Shown here: positions 18,736-25,725 of the stretch, in pieces | Numbering within the stretch: the first letter of the stretch is position 1 | Layout: each line of letters starts with the position of its first letter | Origin: a virus | IMG/VR virus record: IMGVR_UViG_3300032223_001584 | Location: 1 to 25,725 of that record | Reading direction: 5' to 3' (one strand) | DNA: 25,725 nucleotides | Program-made: the position numbers and the translations under genes | The notes under the pieces: model-generated | What the model was told of the DNA's origin: nothing | The model's input: the letters and a program-made list of their open reading frames with translations, nothing else | The model's database searches: none

Positions 18736-21017
18736 TACTTGGACTCCTGTTTGGGTGTGCTTTTGCGAGCCTCAGCTTGGATCGCTGATGTTAAAATTCG
18801 GTAGGCATTCTGCTCTGCTGCGGTCCCCTGCGGGGCGGTGGAAAGCGCCACAAGAGCACGGCGCACAGGCTGAGAATTGTATATCCTAGCTGATAATCCT
18901 AATCCAGCGCCTATTGCTCCAGTAACTAAAGTAGTTACTGCCGCTGCTCCTGGATGCATTGCTGCTTCTGCCCCTAAAGCTCCAACTGCGGCAGTTTTCC
19001 CAATTTTTGTAAGAGCAGAAACAACCTGACCAGGTACAGCCTGCACGCCGGTTTCAGCATTCGGAGCAAACCGCTGACTGCGTTCAGTCAATCGAATGGC
19101 TTGAGCGAGGCCCGTTAATTCAGTCTGTTGAGTAGGAGTAAATGAAACATTCAGGTTGCTGGCAAGATTATCAATCTGCCGCAAGAACCTTGCTGGGCTA
19201 AACTCTCCCTTAAATGTTGAGTCTTCGTAAGCTTTTTGCATGATTGCAGTGCGAAGATTTCTTCGCCCACTTTCGCTTAATTGTCCGTACAAAATAGCCT
19301 GCGTGCTTTCAGGGGCGTTAAAAATCAATCTCTTCACCACTTCTGGAGTCTGTCTTCCGGCATCCAAAACATGCTGAATTGCTGCCACTTCTCTTTCGGT
19401 ATTTAGCCTAGTTATCGTTGCGTTTGCAACTCTCCATCTCGTGAGATCATTCGGATTTCCATGTTGCTGAATAAAAGAAGCAATATCCTCATTGATAGGT
19501 CCATACAAATTGCTGATTGCTCTACTCCCTTGAGTGCGGACATGCGCCAGATTTGGAGCTTCAAAAAGATCACCAACGCTCTGTCGAACGCTTTCAAGGT
19601 TACCCAGATTGCCTCCAACTAAAGAGTCTCGAACCCTTTGAACTTCTCTTGCCGCATCTCTGAGCATTTCGTTTGAACGAAGTTGATTGATCGCATTATC
19701 AATTGCCGGTAAAGAATTTGTCAAAGGCACAGGAAGCCCAGTAGATTCTGCCGCCTGCATTGCCTGTCGCCTTTGGCCTTGCGCTTGTTGGAGTATCCTT
19801 CCTCTGCGCCGTTCAAAAGATCGGAAAACATTGGTTAGAGCTTGGTCTACACCTGTTTCACCAAGATCAGACATCTGCACTCCAAACCTTCCAAGAGTTC
19901 TTTGCACTGCCGCTTGAGTTGCCTCCTGCTGAGATACTCGTTGCCCAGTAGTTCCCAGTGGCAACACTTCACCCGCCCGCTGAAGCGCCTGTCCTGTTCG
20001 TCCTTGAGGACGAAACACGTCCTGCGTGTAAACCGGAATACCGGCCTGCTCTGCGGCTTGGATTGATTCAACTTGCCGAGGAGTCACTGCCGAAGTTCTA
20101 GGAGCAATTCTAGGCTCCATTACGCCGCCGGTGATAGCACCAACAACACTGCGCTCGACGCCGCCACCAGTTGCTGCAGGAATGCCACCTCCGATCGCTG
20201 AGCCCATAGCCACTGCGGCAATTGCTGAAGCATCTCCAGACATTGCGCGTTCAATCGTATTAAGCGCAGGCCGCATCGAAGTTAGGTGCGGCAACACTTC
20301 TCCAATTGCCGTGCCTGCTCTGGTAACGCCATGTGCTGCATCAAATGCTGCCTGCGCTTTAGCTGCCGTCTGCTCTTGAGGTGTACGAAATGCGCTCTCG
20401 GCTGCGCTCTGAAGCTTAGCTCCAATTGCTGCTCCACCCATTTGTCCTAAAAATGGCGTCACTGGTCCTGTAACGGGAGCCCCCATAGCACCAATCCCAG
20501 CGCCAACAAGACCGCCTATCCCAGCTCCAGCCTGGCTCTCTGCTCCGCGAGCCATCGCGCCCAAGAAGGACGGCTCCATTTCCTGCTTGTACTGCTCCCA
20601 GATCGGAGCCAGCACCGGGTATTGTTGCGGGTCGAGCGTAGCAGTCGGACTCAGGCCGCCAGACGCAACCTCTTGATGCAATACATCGCGGATGGAGCCA
20701 GCTTTCTCAAGGCCGCCAGCCATCGCCTGCACATTCGACTCGGTAGGCTGTCCGCCTTGCGGCGATTTAATCTTGAGCAATTCAGCCGCCATCTCTGCCG
20801 GAGGCAGGTCGTTGAGCGTAGCCTTTACCTCTTCCGCTGGGCGAGGCTGAAACTCGATGGGAGTCTGAAGTGTCCCAACTTTCTCAACAGGAACTTCTGT
20901 AGCAGTAGGTTGCGCCTGCATCTGCCGAATAGCATCAGCGAGTGCTTTTGCGTCTGCCGCGTTTCCCGCAGCATCAGCTTTTACCAATGCTGAACTAAGT
21001 TCTTCAATCGTAGGCAT
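18735..21017 (-). CDS. Probable DNA-ejection/internal virion protein (760 aa)
   Basis: Located after a gp7-like protein and a Gln-rich protein and before the spikes, this 760-residue protein probably fills the P22 gp16-like ejection slot; the assignment is contextual. It starts PTIEELSSALVKADAAGNAA, a short helical motif found at the N-termini of assorted phage ejection proteins, then has a Pro/Glu-rich linker. Three Gly/Ala hydrophobic segments (near 163-185, 260-300 and 690-723) could interact with the envelope: AGAGIGGLVGAGIGAMG, AIAAVAMGSAIGGGIPAATG and TTLVTGAIGAGLGLS. The central part is charged helix with RRRGRILQQAQGQRRQAMQ. Ejected proteins of this kind form a channel for DNA entry. 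Its start shares TAATG with the preceding stop. Confidence 0.7.
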   Translation of the reverse strand: MPTIEELSSALVKADAAGNAADAKALADAIRQMQAQPTATEVPVEKVGTLQTPIEFQPRPAEEVKATLNDLPPAEMAAELLKIKSPQGGQPTESNVQAMAGGLEKAGSIRDVLHQEVASGGLSPTATLDPQQYPVLAPIWEQYKQEMEPSFLGAMARGAESQAGAGIGGLVGAGIGAMGAPVTGPVTPFLGQMGGAAIGAKLQSAAESAFRTPQEQTAAKAQAAFDAAHGVTRAGTAIGEVLPHLTSMRPALNTIERAMSGDASAIAAVAMGSAIGGGIPAATGGGVERSVVGAITGGVMEPRIAPRTSAVTPRQVESIQAAEQAGIPVYTQDVFRPQGRTGQALQRAGEVLPLGTTGQRVSQQEATQAAVQRTLGRFGVQMSDLGETGVDQALTNVFRSFERRRGRILQQAQGQRRQAMQAAESTGLPVPLTNSLPAIDNAINQLRSNEMLRDAAREVQRVRDSLVGGNLGNLESVRQSVGDLFEAPNLAHVRTQGSRAISNLYGPINEDIASFIQQHGNPNDLTRWRVANATITRLNTEREVAAIQHVLDAGRQTPEVVKRLIFNAPESTQAILYGQLSESGRRNLRTAIMQKAYEDSTFKGEFSPARFLRQIDNLASNLNVSFTPTQQTELTGLAQAIRLTERSQRFAPNAETGVQAVPGQVVSALTKIGKTAAVGALGAEAAMHPGAAAVTTLVTGAIGAGLGLSARIYNSQPVRRALVALSTAPQGTAAEQNAYRILTSAIQAEARKSTPKQESK

Positions 21018-22534
21018 TAGCGGTACTTGTTAAGAATTGATTGAATATCAGGAGTTGCCTTTGATGGAGCAGCAGGTTTTGGTTGTTTAGATTCAATCAA
21101 AGCATTTAACGCCGGTGTATTTGGCGTTTCATCTTTAGGAAATAGATTAGCTGTTACAGCATTAATGAAATTGGATTTTGATTGTCCTTTTGAAACTGAT
21201 ACTCCAGCAACATCAGCGTCTTCCGGGGCATTTTGTTTCCCTCGAAATTGAGAGTTCCATTCAGCTTCTGCCCTGAATACTTTTGCCATTCTATCTTTAA
21301 CTTCTGCTGTTACTTGTGCTTTTTCTACTGCGGCTTCTGGGTTTTTCCAAACATCAGGAATATACTTTGTCGCAAGGTTTACCATTGCATTGCTTCTTAT
21401 TGCTCCACCTTGAGCTTGAGATTCTGCTCCAAGACCTCCTAAATTCAAAACACGTTGCAGTTCATTTCGAATTGGAATTTCCGGCTGAGAAGTAAGCAAG
21501 CCTTTTGCTTTAACAAACATTTCATGCGAAACACCAGAAGTCAGATTTGGATCAAAAGATTTCAAAGAATCAGCAGCATTTTTAAGCTCTAATGAACTTG
21601 CTTCAAAAGATTTAGCTTTATCTTCAAGTTTTGAGTTTTCCTTCAAAACAGTAGATGGAAGCGGCTTCTCAGTTCCAGCCTTTATCTCAGCAGTATGCTC
21701 TTTTACTATTTTAAGAGCATCTTCAGCAAACTTCTGATCCCCAACAAGATTTGCTGCATTTACAGCATTTAAAGCCAAGACTTGAGGCGGAAGATTTGGA
21801 TTCGAGTTAATGAGATCAACAAGTTTTCCAAACGAGTCAGATACAGACTTAGCTGCCGGACTTGTGTCTTTGCTATTCACAAGCGCCGCTTGGACTTCGG
21901 CGGCTGAATTCTTGGCCGCATCTTGATTCCCAGCAAATGCTGCATTTACCATGTTAATCATGCCGCTTTTTGCAGCAGACTGCATGGCAGGACTCATTGT
22001 TAAAAAACTCTGCTGAAATTGCTGTTGTTCAGCAGGCTTCAAAAGGGTCTGTCTATTTGACCAGTTCCGAATATCACTTGATGTGATCGGATCACCTTGA
22101 TCCAACTTCTTTGTAACCTCTTGATTGACTCTAATCTGTTCTGCTTTCCCAAGATTTTCAACCGCAGTCGCATCAAGAAGCGGAATAATCGGAGCGAGAT
22201 CTTTAACAGTCTTTGTGTCGTCACTAAAATAATTTTTAAGCGTAGAAGAGATCAACTGTTTATCAGCAAGCCCTAGATTTGCCATCTGAGTCTGAACACC
22301 CAAAAGATTGGTTGCTGCACCGGAATGCGCCGCAGCAGCTTTTGAAGCATCAATCTGAGCCTGTAGCTGCTGAAGCTGAAGCGGCTGCTGTTGCTGCGCG
22401 AACTGCGCCTGCTGCTGAGAGATCTCCTGCTGCTGCTGAAGCCCCTTGAGTTGCTGTATCCCCAGCAGACTCTGTAGGAAGTTCTGCGCCGGAGGCTGCG
22501 GGATATTGATGCTGTAGTCGTATTGTCCGGCCAT
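21017..22534 (-). CDS. Probable DNA-ejection/internal virion protein, Gln-rich N-terminus (505 aa)
   Basis: I start at ATG 22534 (505 residues), 4 bases after the previous stop; a longer frame would overlap the gp7-like gene. The N-terminus is MAGQYDYSINIPQPPAQNFL, then residues 29-62 are dominated by Gln (LKGLQQQQEISQQQ, then AQFAQQQQPLQLQQLQAQ), likely a coiled coil. The rest is helical and polar, ending TPDIQSILNKYR. No catalytic motif is seen. Position between two ejection-type genes suggests the P22 gp20 slot, but the sequence shows no family motif I can name. The coding DNA is poorer in G and C than the gene before it. Confidence 0.65.
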   Translation of the reverse strand: MAGQYDYSINIPQPPAQNFLQSLLGIQQLKGLQQQQEISQQQAQFAQQQQPLQLQQLQAQIDASKAAAAHSGAATNLLGVQTQMANLGLADKQLISSTLKNYFSDDTKTVKDLAPIIPLLDATAVENLGKAEQIRVNQEVTKKLDQGDPITSSDIRNWSNRQTLLKPAEQQQFQQSFLTMSPAMQSAAKSGMINMVNAAFAGNQDAAKNSAAEVQAALVNSKDTSPAAKSVSDSFGKLVDLINSNPNLPPQVLALNAVNAANLVGDQKFAEDALKIVKEHTAEIKAGTEKPLPSTVLKENSKLEDKAKSFEASSLELKNAADSLKSFDPNLTSGVSHEMFVKAKGLLTSQPEIPIRNELQRVLNLGGLGAESQAQGGAIRSNAMVNLATKYIPDVWKNPEAAVEKAQVTAEVKDRMAKVFRAEAEWNSQFRGKQNAPEDADVAGVSVSKGQSKSNFINAVTANLFPKDETPNTPALNALIESKQPKPAAPSKATPDIQSILNKYR

Positions 22535-22538
22535 AAAA

Positions 22539-23468
22539 TTATGAGGCTGAATACCACCCGCCAGCTCCTCCTGGAGCTGTTGGAGCAAAATACTGAACAG
22601 GGGCGCCGCCGTAAGCTGCCTGAGCTTCGGCCTGAGTTCCATAAAAGCCTCCGGTGCCAATTCCAGATGTAAGGGAAGGTTTATTGAGCGCCTGCATCAA
22701 TTGATAATTTTGAAGGCCACCGCTTATTGCGCTTGTAATCCCTTGTTGCCCTTGAATTTGAGCGTTTGCAGCTCCCATAATTCCGCCAGCCTGTGCTGCG
22801 CCTTGCCCCACCATGAGATTACCGATGTTCTGCGCGGATTGCTGGCCTGCTGCTGCCGTTCCGGCTGCTGATGCCTGCCCAAGACGCAATAAGTTCTCGG
22901 CGGATGTTGATCCCAGCGCAGTCAACCCAGCCAGTTTTCCATACTGAGACTCAATGAGTTGGTTCAACAGTGCCGGACGGAACTGAGATAAAGCCGCCTG
23001 TACATTGCCGCCTCGGAGTCCACCGGTAGCCGATGCGTTCTGAAGAATGCCCTGCTCACCCTGCTTGGCGAGTTCTTGAAACTGAGCCGAGTTCTTAATC
23101 TGGTCAATGGCGGCTTGCTGCTCTGCATTGCCGCGAAGCCCTGCAAGCCCCTGCATGGCCTGAACTGCGCCAGGGCCAGCCTGAATATATGGTTGCGTCA
23201 GGTCAGTCTTGCCTGCTTCGATATATGGCTTCAAAAGAGCCTGAATGGAATCAAACTGCCTTTGCTGTTCAGAAATAGCCGACCCTTGAGCTGCCGCTTG
23301 AGTGTTTGCAGCCTGTTGCGCTGCGCTAGCAGCTTTACTTGAAGACATCGCACTACCGGCTACTCCTGCGGCAGCAGTTCCAGCAAGAATAGCTCCCGTC
23401 GCTCCCACTCCAGCCGCAGCAAGGCCGCCTCCAACAAGTCCTCCTACTGCTACAGCAATTGCGCTCAT
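22539..23468 (-). CDS. DNA-transfer protein, P22 gp7-like (309 aa)
   Basis: A hydrophobic Gly/Ala-rich N-terminus (residues 1-35, with VGGLVGGGLAAAGVGATGAI) is followed by an Ala/Gln-rich helix (SSSKAASAAQQAANTQAAAQ), SEQQRQFDSIQALLKPYIEA, and GLRGNAEQQAAIDQIKNS. Then come FQELAKQGEQGILQNASATG and NVQAALSQFRPALLN. This order of elements is typical of the P22 gp7-like internal proteins that enter the host with the DNA. The C-terminus is a Gly-rich low-complexity region ending GGAGGWYSAS. A clear Shine-Dalgarno (AAGGAGA) precedes ATG 23468, and the start overlaps the previous stop. Confidence 0.8.
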   Translation of the reverse strand: MSAIAVAVGGLVGGGLAAAGVGATGAILAGTAAAGVAGSAMSSSKAASAAQQAANTQAAAQGSAISEQQRQFDSIQALLKPYIEAGKTDLTQPYIQAGPGAVQAMQGLAGLRGNAEQQAAIDQIKNSAQFQELAKQGEQGILQNASATGGLRGGNVQAALSQFRPALLNQLIESQYGKLAGLTALGSTSAENLLRLGQASAAGTAAAGQQSAQNIGNLMVGQGAAQAGGIMGAANAQIQGQQGITSAISGGLQNYQLMQALNKPSLTSGIGTGGFYGTQAEAQAAYGGAPVQYFAPTAPGGAGGWYSAS

Positions 23469-24316
23469 TCTTTTTCTCCTTCTATCTGATAGCCATTAAT
23501 CTTCAATGCCTGCATGTAATCTACAGTAATCTCTTCACCGTTGTCACCTCCAGAACATCCACAAATATCATTAGAGGCCATAGCATAAATATCGCCATCA
23601 TCATTCTTGACAAAAAAAGCGTTTGGAGTTGTTGAGTGATTTGTGTATCGACCAAGAGGAGTTCTTTTACCATTAAGTCTAGCTGGTCCGATCACCTCAA
23701 AAGCCGAAATTGGAAACGAAGCAAACACTCCAGTACCATGAATTGGACTTGGATGCAGCGCAACTTTAGGCGCCGATCCTTCTGGGAATGGAATCTGATC
23801 GTCCTCTGCTTGCGAGATAGAGGCGACGAACTCTTCATCCATTCCAAAAGATGCAATCACATCTTGAAAATCAGTGCGATCTTCAGTGTGCAGGCTCTCT
23901 TGCAGCTTAAAGACTCGATCCTTGTACTCGAGCCAAGCATCGCTCTTGTCCAACAGCATCTCTTCTAGCTTTTCTACATGTCGCTCTTCTGTGGCGTACA
24001 CATTCTGCCACACGGTATCTTCAATAATGTAGGCAAGCTTTCTGCCGGGATTGGAGGTAATGATAGCTGGGGCCACAAGTTCAGCAACCTCGCCGCCCTC
24101 ATTTAAAAACTTAAGGCGTCCAGACACCAGAATATTGGTATGAGCGTTCTTATGCCGATGCCCAAGAATCAAAGACCCTGCTGGCATCCTGACTTCACGA
24201 ATGTAAACTCCAGGGCCGAAATGATGCAGTACAGGACAATCGATTTGAGGCAGCTCAAGAAGTTTTGCCTCAATTTGATCTGTTACATCAACCGGCGCTG
24301 AGAGTTCGCACACCAT
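23465..24316 (-). CDS. Cupin-SET domain fusion protein
   Basis: Residues about 27-112 form a cupin-like barrel: PVLHHFGPGVYIREVRMPAG, the metal-type motif GHRHKNAHTN (52-61), SGRLKFLNEG and SNPGRKLAYIIEDTVWQNVY. This domain is known in many phage virion modules. A helical linker (113-180) leads to a SET domain at about 184-268: HGTGVFAS (193-200), RYTNHSTTPNAFF (223-235) and GEEITVDY (260-267), the SAM-binding NHS-PN motif and closing D-Y. SET enzymes methylate protein lysines, so this could modify virion or host proteins; the substrate is unknown. The final CGCSGG resembles a metal-binding insertion but is not complete. It overlaps the previous start and the next stop in coupled fashion. Confidence 0.82.
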   Translation of the reverse strand: MVCELSAPVDVTDQIEAKLLELPQIDCPVLHHFGPGVYIREVRMPAGSLILGHRHKNAHTNILVSGRLKFLNEGGEVAELVAPAIITSNPGRKLAYIIEDTVWQNVYATEERHVEKLEEMLLDKSDAWLEYKDRVFKLQESLHTEDRTDFQDVIASFGMDEEFVASISQAEDDQIPFPEGSAPKVALHPSPIHGTGVFASFPISAFEVIGPARLNGKRTPLGRYTNHSTTPNAFFVKNDDGDIYAMASNDICGCSGGDNGEEITVDYMQALKINGYQIEGEKE

Positions 24317-24651
24317 TATGTCACTTCCCTCCCGGAGGCTGCAATTGTAAGCGCCGAAGCCGTGCCGGCCAACGTCGAAATAAAGCCACCGGATTCAAGA
24401 ACTTGTCCCACAAGCTCAGGACAAAGGTAGCACTCGCCGGGCACAATCGAGCGCGTTTTGACAATCAGGTTTGATGTATCGGCAGATCCACCGGAAGCCA
24501 CAAGATTCACGCTGAAAGTGACGTTTGCAGCGTTGGTATTCGTGACAGTAAACTTGTCGATAATCGCTTTGCAGTTCGTAGCCGTGTACTGTGTAGTCTG
24601 CGCGGCTTCTGCCTGCTTGGCTGGAATGATGTTTTTGACGGTGACTGCCAT
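24316..24651 (-). CDS. Small virion-type phage protein of unknown function (111 aa)
   Basis: The protein begins MAVTVKNIIPAKQAEAAQTT and contains CKAIIDKFTVTNTNAANVTF, SVNLVASGGS and CYLCPELVGQVLESGGFIST. From general knowledge, this AKQAE, TT-YTA, DKFT-TNT, VTFSVNLV layout marks a common phage family among structural genes, probably a small beta-sandwich virion component. No function is assigned. It begins 1 base after the previous stop and shares one base with the next start, so it is in the same late message. Confidence 0.7.
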   Translation of the reverse strand: MAVTVKNIIPAKQAEAAQTTQYTATNCKAIIDKFTVTNTNAANVTFSVNLVASGGSADTSNLIVKTRSIVPGECYLCPELVGQVLESGGFISTLAGTASALTIAASGREVT

Positions 24652-24652
24652 A

Positions 24653-25438
24653 TTAAGAAATGTTGTCGGTAACAGTAAGAATCACAGAAGGGATAGCCGG
24701 TACTGGTGAGCTTGCTGCCGAGGCAAATATCTGGCAATTCGTGTCGTCCGTGCTCCACATCAGCTCGAAATAATCTCCAGCATTGACAGGCAGAACAAAA
24801 TTCCACGCGGCAACCGTTTCAGCGTTGTTGCCTTGGATGCGAATCTTAGTAGCAGAGGCAGGGATGTCAACTCCGTTTACCCTGGGCCAGATGTAAACCG
24901 CACCCACACCATCGCTGGTCTTGGCAAGCTGCGCTGAGAACTGAAAGTTGTACAGGCCCTCTGTATCAACATAAATACGACTTGTGGGGCTACCTACATA
25001 AACACCGAACGATACATCCGTTGTGTTCAGCGTCATTCCATACGCCGTGTTAATCGCCGCAGCCGTTTGAAGCGCTGTGCTGTGAAACGCTCCGTACCGC
25101 TTGCGCCGGACCTCGTTGATGACCGGTGGCAAAATGTCAGGCTGTGTTGTGATCTGCACCACCGGAGGCGCTATGTCCGTGACTGCGCTCACTTCAACGC
25201 TCCGAGGCGCCAGCGCCAGCAGTTCCACAGCGTCGGCTAGCCTGTCTATCGCCGCCAATGCCTGCTGTGCCCTAGAATCGGCTCCTGCGGCGTTTATCGA
25301 GACTTCTTCAGCGGAGCTTGTATTTTGATTAACTTGAGATGGAACAACATCAAAAAGTTGCTCAAAAGCTCGGATCGCTCGCTGCGACGGCAGGAACTTA
25401 GCAAGCTCTGAGCGCAGGAGTCTATTAGGACCGTCCAT
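24653..25438 (-). CDS. Probable phage fibre or head-fibre-type protein (261 aa)
   Basis: I start at ATG 25438; a longer start at 25450 adds only four residues. The first 90 residues are helical (LLRSELAKFLPSQRAIRAFE, then ALAAIDRLADAVELLALAPR), likely a trimer-forming or virion-binding stalk. From about residue 115, GAFHSTALQTAAAINTAYGM, then VSFGVYVGSPTSRIYVDTEG and LYNFQFSAQLAKTSDGVGAV form a C-terminal jelly-roll of the C1q/TNF-like kind common in phage fibres (YNFQFSAQL then VYIWPRVNGVDI are its strands). It would decorate the virion and bind a receptor or host surface; this is by fold only. It overlaps or directly follows the gp10-like gene at 25440. Confidence 0.68.
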   Translation of the reverse strand: MDGPNRLLRSELAKFLPSQRAIRAFEQLFDVVPSQVNQNTSSAEEVSINAAGADSRAQQALAAIDRLADAVELLALAPRSVEVSAVTDIAPPVVQITTQPDILPPVINEVRRKRYGAFHSTALQTAAAINTAYGMTLNTTDVSFGVYVGSPTSRIYVDTEGLYNFQFSAQLAKTSDGVGAVYIWPRVNGVDIPASATKIRIQGNNAETVAAWNFVLPVNAGDYFELMWSTDDTNCQIFASAASSPVPAIPSVILTVTDNIS

Positions 25439-25439
25439 A

Positions 25440-25725
25440 CTAAACAGCAAGTGGTTCTACGCGGACCTCAAGCCGTGCCACAGCAAGCTGTGCATCGCTA
25501 GTGCCCCGGAAGCGTTGCGAGCGCCATTGACGCATACGACCTTGTTGAAGCCAAGACAAGCGTTTGCCTCGAACTCCTGTCTTACCCGCCTTGCACACTC
25601 GTTCTTGACTCCACGTCACGCCGTCGGTGGTGTACGAGGTCCAGATGCTAGGATCAGCACCAAAAACAGCATTACCAGTAAGTGAAACCAATTCCAGCTC
25701 ATGGAAGATAAGGCCGTGGCTTTCA
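25440..25725 (-). CDS. P22 gp10-like packaged-DNA stabilisation protein, C-terminal fragment
   Basis: The frame is open to the right edge and shows about 95 C-terminal codons. Reading upstream of 25691 adds SHGLIFHELELVSLTGN without a stop, so the apparent TTG start there is not real. The fragment has WTSYTTDGVTWSQERVCKAG, GKRLSWLQQGRMRQWRSQRF and ends LEVRVEPLAV. The TDG-TWS, RLSW-G and RFR pattern is typical of the beta-propeller-like tail proteins that plug the portal in P22-like phages (gp10 family). It fixes the reading direction and phage type for the rest of the block. The stop at 25440 lies 2 bases before the next start. Confidence 0.72.
   Translation of the reverse strand, partial: ESHGLIFHELELVSLTGNAVFGADPSIWTSYTTDGVTWSQERVCKAGKTGVRGKRLSWLQQGRMRQWRSQRFRGTSDAQLAVARLEVRVEPLAV

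Noticed and set aside
22370-22450. CTG-rich run as a microsatellite repeat of interest
   Set aside because: Explained by the Gln-rich coiled-coil codons of the ejection protein.

Overview
This window is a stretch of a tailed-phage or prophage genome, most like a podovirus with P22-type ejection proteins. No host genes are visible. The evidence is a P22 gp7-like DNA-transfer protein followed by two more probable internal virion proteins, the C-terminus of a protein resembling the packaged-DNA stabilisation family (P22 gp10), two beta-helix tail spikes (one with a P22-like head-binding domain), a GH108 endolysin with holin-like membrane proteins, and a full replication/recombination module. No integrase, terminase large subunit, portal, coat, tRNA or CRISPR array is visible. 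The host cannot be named. The muramidase endolysin and spike apparatus suggest a Gram-negative host.

Nearly all genes are on the minus strand, so transcription is best read right to left. 25725-18735 holds virion and ejection genes: the gp10-like fragment, a fibre-like protein, a small virion-type protein, a cupin-SET fusion and three ejection-type proteins. 18735-15021 holds two tandem tail spikes. 14977-12655 is the lysis cassette: several holin-like membrane proteins, a ferritin/Dps-like four-helix protein and the endolysin. A hairpin with T-runs on both strands (12601-12636) closes this late block.

12560-3271 is the early block: an HTH regulator, a small conserved phage protein, a P-loop ATPase of Sak4 type, a DUF669-like ssDNA-binding protein, an SF2 helicase behind a structured leader, a run of translationally coupled small genes, a Cas4-like nuclease, an AEP-primase/RepA-helicase fusion and RusA resolvase. 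Together they would unwind, prime, protect, recombine and resolve phage DNA. Between the primase-helicase and rusA lies about 300 bp packed with hairpins and GTGTCCTC repeats, the best candidate for the replication origin.

At the left, 972-3290 is a plus-strand island of small mostly unknown genes, facing a divergent gene (383-862) across an array of TGCGTA half-sites. It contains two tandem RNA hairpins whose stems differ by a compensatory base pair while loop and 3' flank are conserved; this is the strongest candidate for an undescribed RNA element here. The left edge cuts a methyltransferase-like gene. Plus-strand genes mostly start after A-rich tracts without a Shine-Dalgarno sequence, whereas the divergent 383-862 gene has a near-perfect one.
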